Assembly (NCBI GenBank): GCA_946613955.1
Contig: CAMOGC010000093.1
Coordinates: 1-6,689, forward strand
Direction: 5' to 3'
Length of the DNA: 6,689 bases
Source of the DNA: an uncultured Clostridia bacterium
GTDB taxonomy: Bacteria > Bacillota_A > Clostridia > Christensenellales > Aristaeellaceae
This document shows positions 4,123-6,689 of this stretch, in pieces (positions within the stretch are counted from its first letter, which is position 1; every line of letters starts with the position of its first letter). Made by a program: the position numbers and the translations under genes. The notes under the pieces are model-generated. The model worked only from the letters and a program-made list of their open reading frames with translations. It made no database searches and was not told the DNA's origin.

Positions 4123-6684
4123 ATGTCGGAGGAAAGGATCGTCCTGACCAGGACGGATGCGTTCTACACGCAGAATCAGGCGGACGCCTGGCGGATTGCC
4201 AGCGGCGTTGTCTATGTGTATATCGTGCGCTGGTCCCCGGAGAAGGGGACGCAGGAAGGAAAACGGGTTCCCCTGTGCGAGGTGGGGGAGGATCACGTGC
4301 TGCCCGGGTTCGCCTGGGAGGATGAAAACCATCAGCATTTTCGCTTCCTGGTGATCCCCAGGACGGAGAAGGCGGAGCTGGAGCCCATGCCGGGGAAAGC
4401 CAACCGGGTGCTGCGGAAAAAGTTTGCCGCCGCGGCGGGGCTGACGAACTTTGAACAGGAGGGCTACGAGGGAAGCCTCGCGGAGTTTTACCGGGAGAAC
4501 GAGCTGAAGGACGATATCTTCCTGGCCCGGGCCAAAAAGGAAGAGCCCAACATCGCCCGCAAATCCTTCGGGGTTATGGCGGGGGCCGTGACCGGCGGGG
4601 AAGCCGCCATGCAGGGCAGCGGAGCGCTGGAAAAGGCGGTTCGCTACGCCTGCAAAAAGATCGGCGTGAATCTGGACACGGAAAAGGTTCGCCACGCGGC
4701 GCTGGATAAAATGTCGATTCCGGAGATGGCCCGGGTGTGCGATTTCCTGTGCCGGGAGGTTGTGCTGGAGCAGAACTGGCAGAAGATGGACTGCGGCGTG
4801 CTGGTGGGCTTTCGGGAGGGAAAGCCCTGCGTGCTCTATCCCGGAAAAGGGGACCATTACTTCCTCTGGGATCCGGCGGAGGACAAGTCCCTCCCGCTAA
4901 AGGGGGATATCCTGAGCCAGCTGGACCCGAAGGCCTGGACCATCGGGCGGACGCTGCCCGCCGGCGCCGTGAAGAAAAAGGATCTGATCGCCTTTGTCCG
5001 GAAAAGCTTCCGCCGGAAGGACGTTGTGGCGGTGGTGATTCTCGGCCTGCTGAGCACCCTGATCGGCGTCCTGCAGCCGAAGCTGAACCAGCTGATCTAT
5101 GACGACTATATCGCCCTGGGCGAGCCCAGCGTCGTGATTCAGGTTTCCATGGTCATCGCCACCTTCATGGTGGGCAACGTCTTTATTTCCATCGTCAAAA
5201 AGCTGCAGGAATACCGAATCTCCAGCCGGGCCGGGTATGAGCTGCAGGACGCGGTTTACTGGCGGATTTTCGATCTGCCGGAAAATTTCTTCCGGAAATA
5301 CGACAGCGCGGATCTGGCCAAGCGGCTGATGGGCGTCGGCCAGACGGCCAACGGCATCGTCTCCCGGATCGTCACCAACGCGATTCCCGCGGTGCTTTCC
5401 CTGATCTATGTGTTCCAGATGTTTAAATACTCCTCGAAGCTGTCCCTCTGGGGCATCGGAATGGTGCTTCTCTGGAACACGGCGGTCTTCTTCCTCTCCC
5501 GTTCCACCATCCGCCGCAAGGCGAAGATGGAAAAATATTCCGGCGAGGCGATGGGCCGGCTCTATCAGTTCCTTAACGGCGTGGACAAGATCCGCATGTC
5601 CGGGGCCCAGGAGCGGGCGATTCTGGAATACATGCAGCCTGTGGCCGGCGAGAAGCAGGAGGCCATCCGCTCCAACTATGTCGAGGCGTTTGCCGGGGTG
5701 CTGAAGGACATCGGCCCCACGATCTTCTCCATGGTGCTGTATTACATCGTGATGCAAAAGACCGGCGATCAGTCCAAGCAGATTACCGCCGGCCAGTTCA
5801 TGGCCTTTAACACGGCCTTCGGATCCTTCTCCGCGGCCATCGTCGGCCTGGTGGCGGCCATCGGCGAAATCCTGGCCATGAAGCCCTCCATCGAGCGGGT
5901 AAAACCGGTGCTGGAAACCCCGACGGAGGAGGAGGAAGGCAAGGATGAGGTGGCGGCGCTGCAGGGCGAAATCGAGGTCGATCACGTGACCTTCGGATAC
6001 GACGAGGGTAGCACGGTGCTCAACGATCTGAGCCTTCACATTATGCCGGGCGAATATGTGGCACTGGTAGGCGCCTCCGGATGCGGAAAATCCACACTGC
6101 TTAAGCTCCTGCTGGGTTTTGAATCGCCCCGCAGGGGCCGGATCCTCTATGACGGGAAGGACATGAAGGGCCTGGACAAGCACTCCCTGCGGAAGAAGCT
6201 GGGAGTGGTGCTGCAGAACGGCAAGCTGATCTCCGGCAGCATTTCGGACAATATCGCCATCACCGGATCGAAAAAGGACGCCGCCAGCATCGACGCGGTC
6301 ATCGAGGATGTGGGCCTGAAGGCGGATATCGACAACATGCCCATGGGCAAGCATACCATGGTCAACGAATCCGGCGGCACCATCTCCGGCGGCCAGCAGC
6401 AGCGGATTCTGATTGCCCGGGCGATTTATTCCAATCCGGCGATCCTGTATTTTGACGAGGCCACCAGCGCCCTGGACAACGTGACCCAGGCGAAGGTCTG
6501 CGCGAGCCTGGAAAAGCGGCATATGACCCGGGTCGTGATCGCCCACCGGCTGTCCACCGTCCAGAACTGCGACAGGATCTATGTGCTGGACAAGGGCCAG
6601 GTTGTGGAGGTTGGCAATTTCGAATCCCTGATGGCGAAGCGGGGGCTGTTCTATCAGATGGCGTCCCGCCAGATCGCGGAATAA
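4123..6684 (+). CDS. NHLP bacteriocin export ABC transporter permease/ATPase with non-peptidase N-terminal region
   Basis: An 853-residue ABC half-transporter, partner of the C39-bearing protein. The first 290 residues or so are not a peptidase. Residues 23-65 read like a beta-barrel (cyclic-nucleotide-binding/cupin-like) fold, with WRIASGVVYVYIV, then KRVPLCEVGEDHVLPGF. A mostly helical stretch follows (about 90-215), then a conserved module at about 219-290 (CGVLVGF..GKPCVLYP, YFLWDPAEDKSLPL, TIGRTLP). The transmembrane domain is at about 300-590, with hydrophobic segments near 302-320, 335-357, 421-460 and 526-586. The ATPase domain (about 617-853) has Walker A GASGCGKST (650-658), Gln698, signature ISGGQ (754-758), Walker B Asp778-Glu779 and His808, so it too looks catalytically intact. 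The layout fits TIGR03797, the third member of the exporter set. Heterodimer formation with the first ABC protein is an inference from the conserved pairing. It starts 32 bp after the previous stop and ends 5 bp before the window edge, so its terminator cannot be seen. Confidence 0.93.
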   Translation: MSEERIVLTRTDAFYTQNQADAWRIASGVVYVYIVRWSPEKGTQEGKRVPLCEVGEDHVLPGFAWEDENHQHFRFLVIPRTEKAELEPMPGKANRVLRKKFAAAAGLTNFEQEGYEGSLAEFYRENELKDDIFLARAKKEEPNIARKSFGVMAGAVTGGEAAMQGSGALEKAVRYACKKIGVNLDTEKVRHAALDKMSIPEMARVCDFLCREVVLEQNWQKMDCGVLVGFREGKPCVLYPGKGDHYFLWDPAEDKSLPLKGDILSQLDPKAWTIGRTLPAGAVKKKDLIAFVRKSFRRKDVVAVVILGLLSTLIGVLQPKLNQLIYDDYIALGEPSVVIQVSMVIATFMVGNVFISIVKKLQEYRISSRAGYELQDAVYWRIFDLPENFFRKYDSADLAKRLMGVGQTANGIVSRIVTNAIPAVLSLIYVFQMFKYSSKLSLWGIGMVLLWNTAVFFLSRSTIRRKAKMEKYSGEAMGRLYQFLNGVDKIRMSGAQERAILEYMQPVAGEKQEAIRSNYVEAFAGVLKDIGPTIFSMVLYYIVMQKTGDQSKQITAGQFMAFNTAFGSFSAAIVGLVAAIGEILAMKPSIERVKPVLETPTEEEEGKDEVAALQGEIEVDHVTFGYDEGSTVLNDLSLHIMPGEYVALVGASGCGKSTLLKLLLGFESPRRGRILYDGKDMKGLDKHSLRKKLGVVLQNGKLISGSISDNIAITGSKKDAASIDAVIEDVGLKADIDNMPMGKHTMVNESGGTISGGQQQRILIARAIYSNPAILYFDEATSALDNVTQAKVCASLEKRHMTRVVIAHRLSTVQNCDRIYVLDKGQVVEVGNFESLMAKRGLFYQMASRQIAE

Positions 6685-6689
6685 GCCGC

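Noticed and set aside
4897..6546. 549-codon open frame on the - strand
   Set aside because: Antisense to the second ABC gene, with the same low-complexity His/Gly/Asp-rich composition and no domain.

Overview
The window carries the secretion half of a peptide natural-product (RiPP) locus of the NHLM/NHLP type (nitrile-hydratase-leader / Nif11-leader peptides). It consists of a HlyD-like adaptor and two different ABC transporter proteins, led by a gene for a small ECF-type sigma factor. The three exporter genes match, in order and in diagnostic motifs, the three-gene set known as TIGR03794, TIGR03796 and TIGR03797. I assigned these from remembered family features, not from a search.

The DNA is GC-rich, all genes are on the + strand and tightly packed, and Shine-Dalgarno sites are purine-rich. 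The adaptor lacks the long coiled-coil hairpin used to reach an outer-membrane channel. Together with the double zinc-ribbon protein upstream, this suggests a high-GC member of the Bacillota (Clostridia, perhaps a gut or rumen lineage). That placement is an inference of moderate to low confidence.

Layout: (1) 1-260, the 3' end of a gene whose product ends in two tandem RanBP2-like zinc ribbons. (2) 261-539, a 279-bp intergenic region. It holds a perfect 8-bp hairpin, a strong intrinsic terminator closing the zinc-ribbon unit, a good housekeeping-type promoter (TAGACA-N17-TAGAAT), a possible leader hairpin and an AGGTGA ribosome-binding site. (3) 540-1076, the ECF-like sigma factor. (4) 1103-1948, the membrane-anchored adaptor. 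(5) 1952-4090, a C39 peptidase-ABC transporter. (6) 4123-6684, a second ABC transporter with a non-peptidase N-terminal region. Gaps between genes 3 to 6 are 26, 3 and 32 bp, with no terminator between them, so they look like one operon. The window stops 5 bases after the last gene.

Likely working model: the C39 domain of the first ABC protein cuts the leader (classically after Gly-Gly) from a modified precursor. The two ABC proteins, probably as a heterodimer, move the product across the membrane, and the short adaptor assists on the outside. The sigma factor would switch on this or a linked regulon. No precursor peptide, modification enzyme, immunity gene or anti-sigma gene is in the window; they would have to lie downstream, further upstream or elsewhere.
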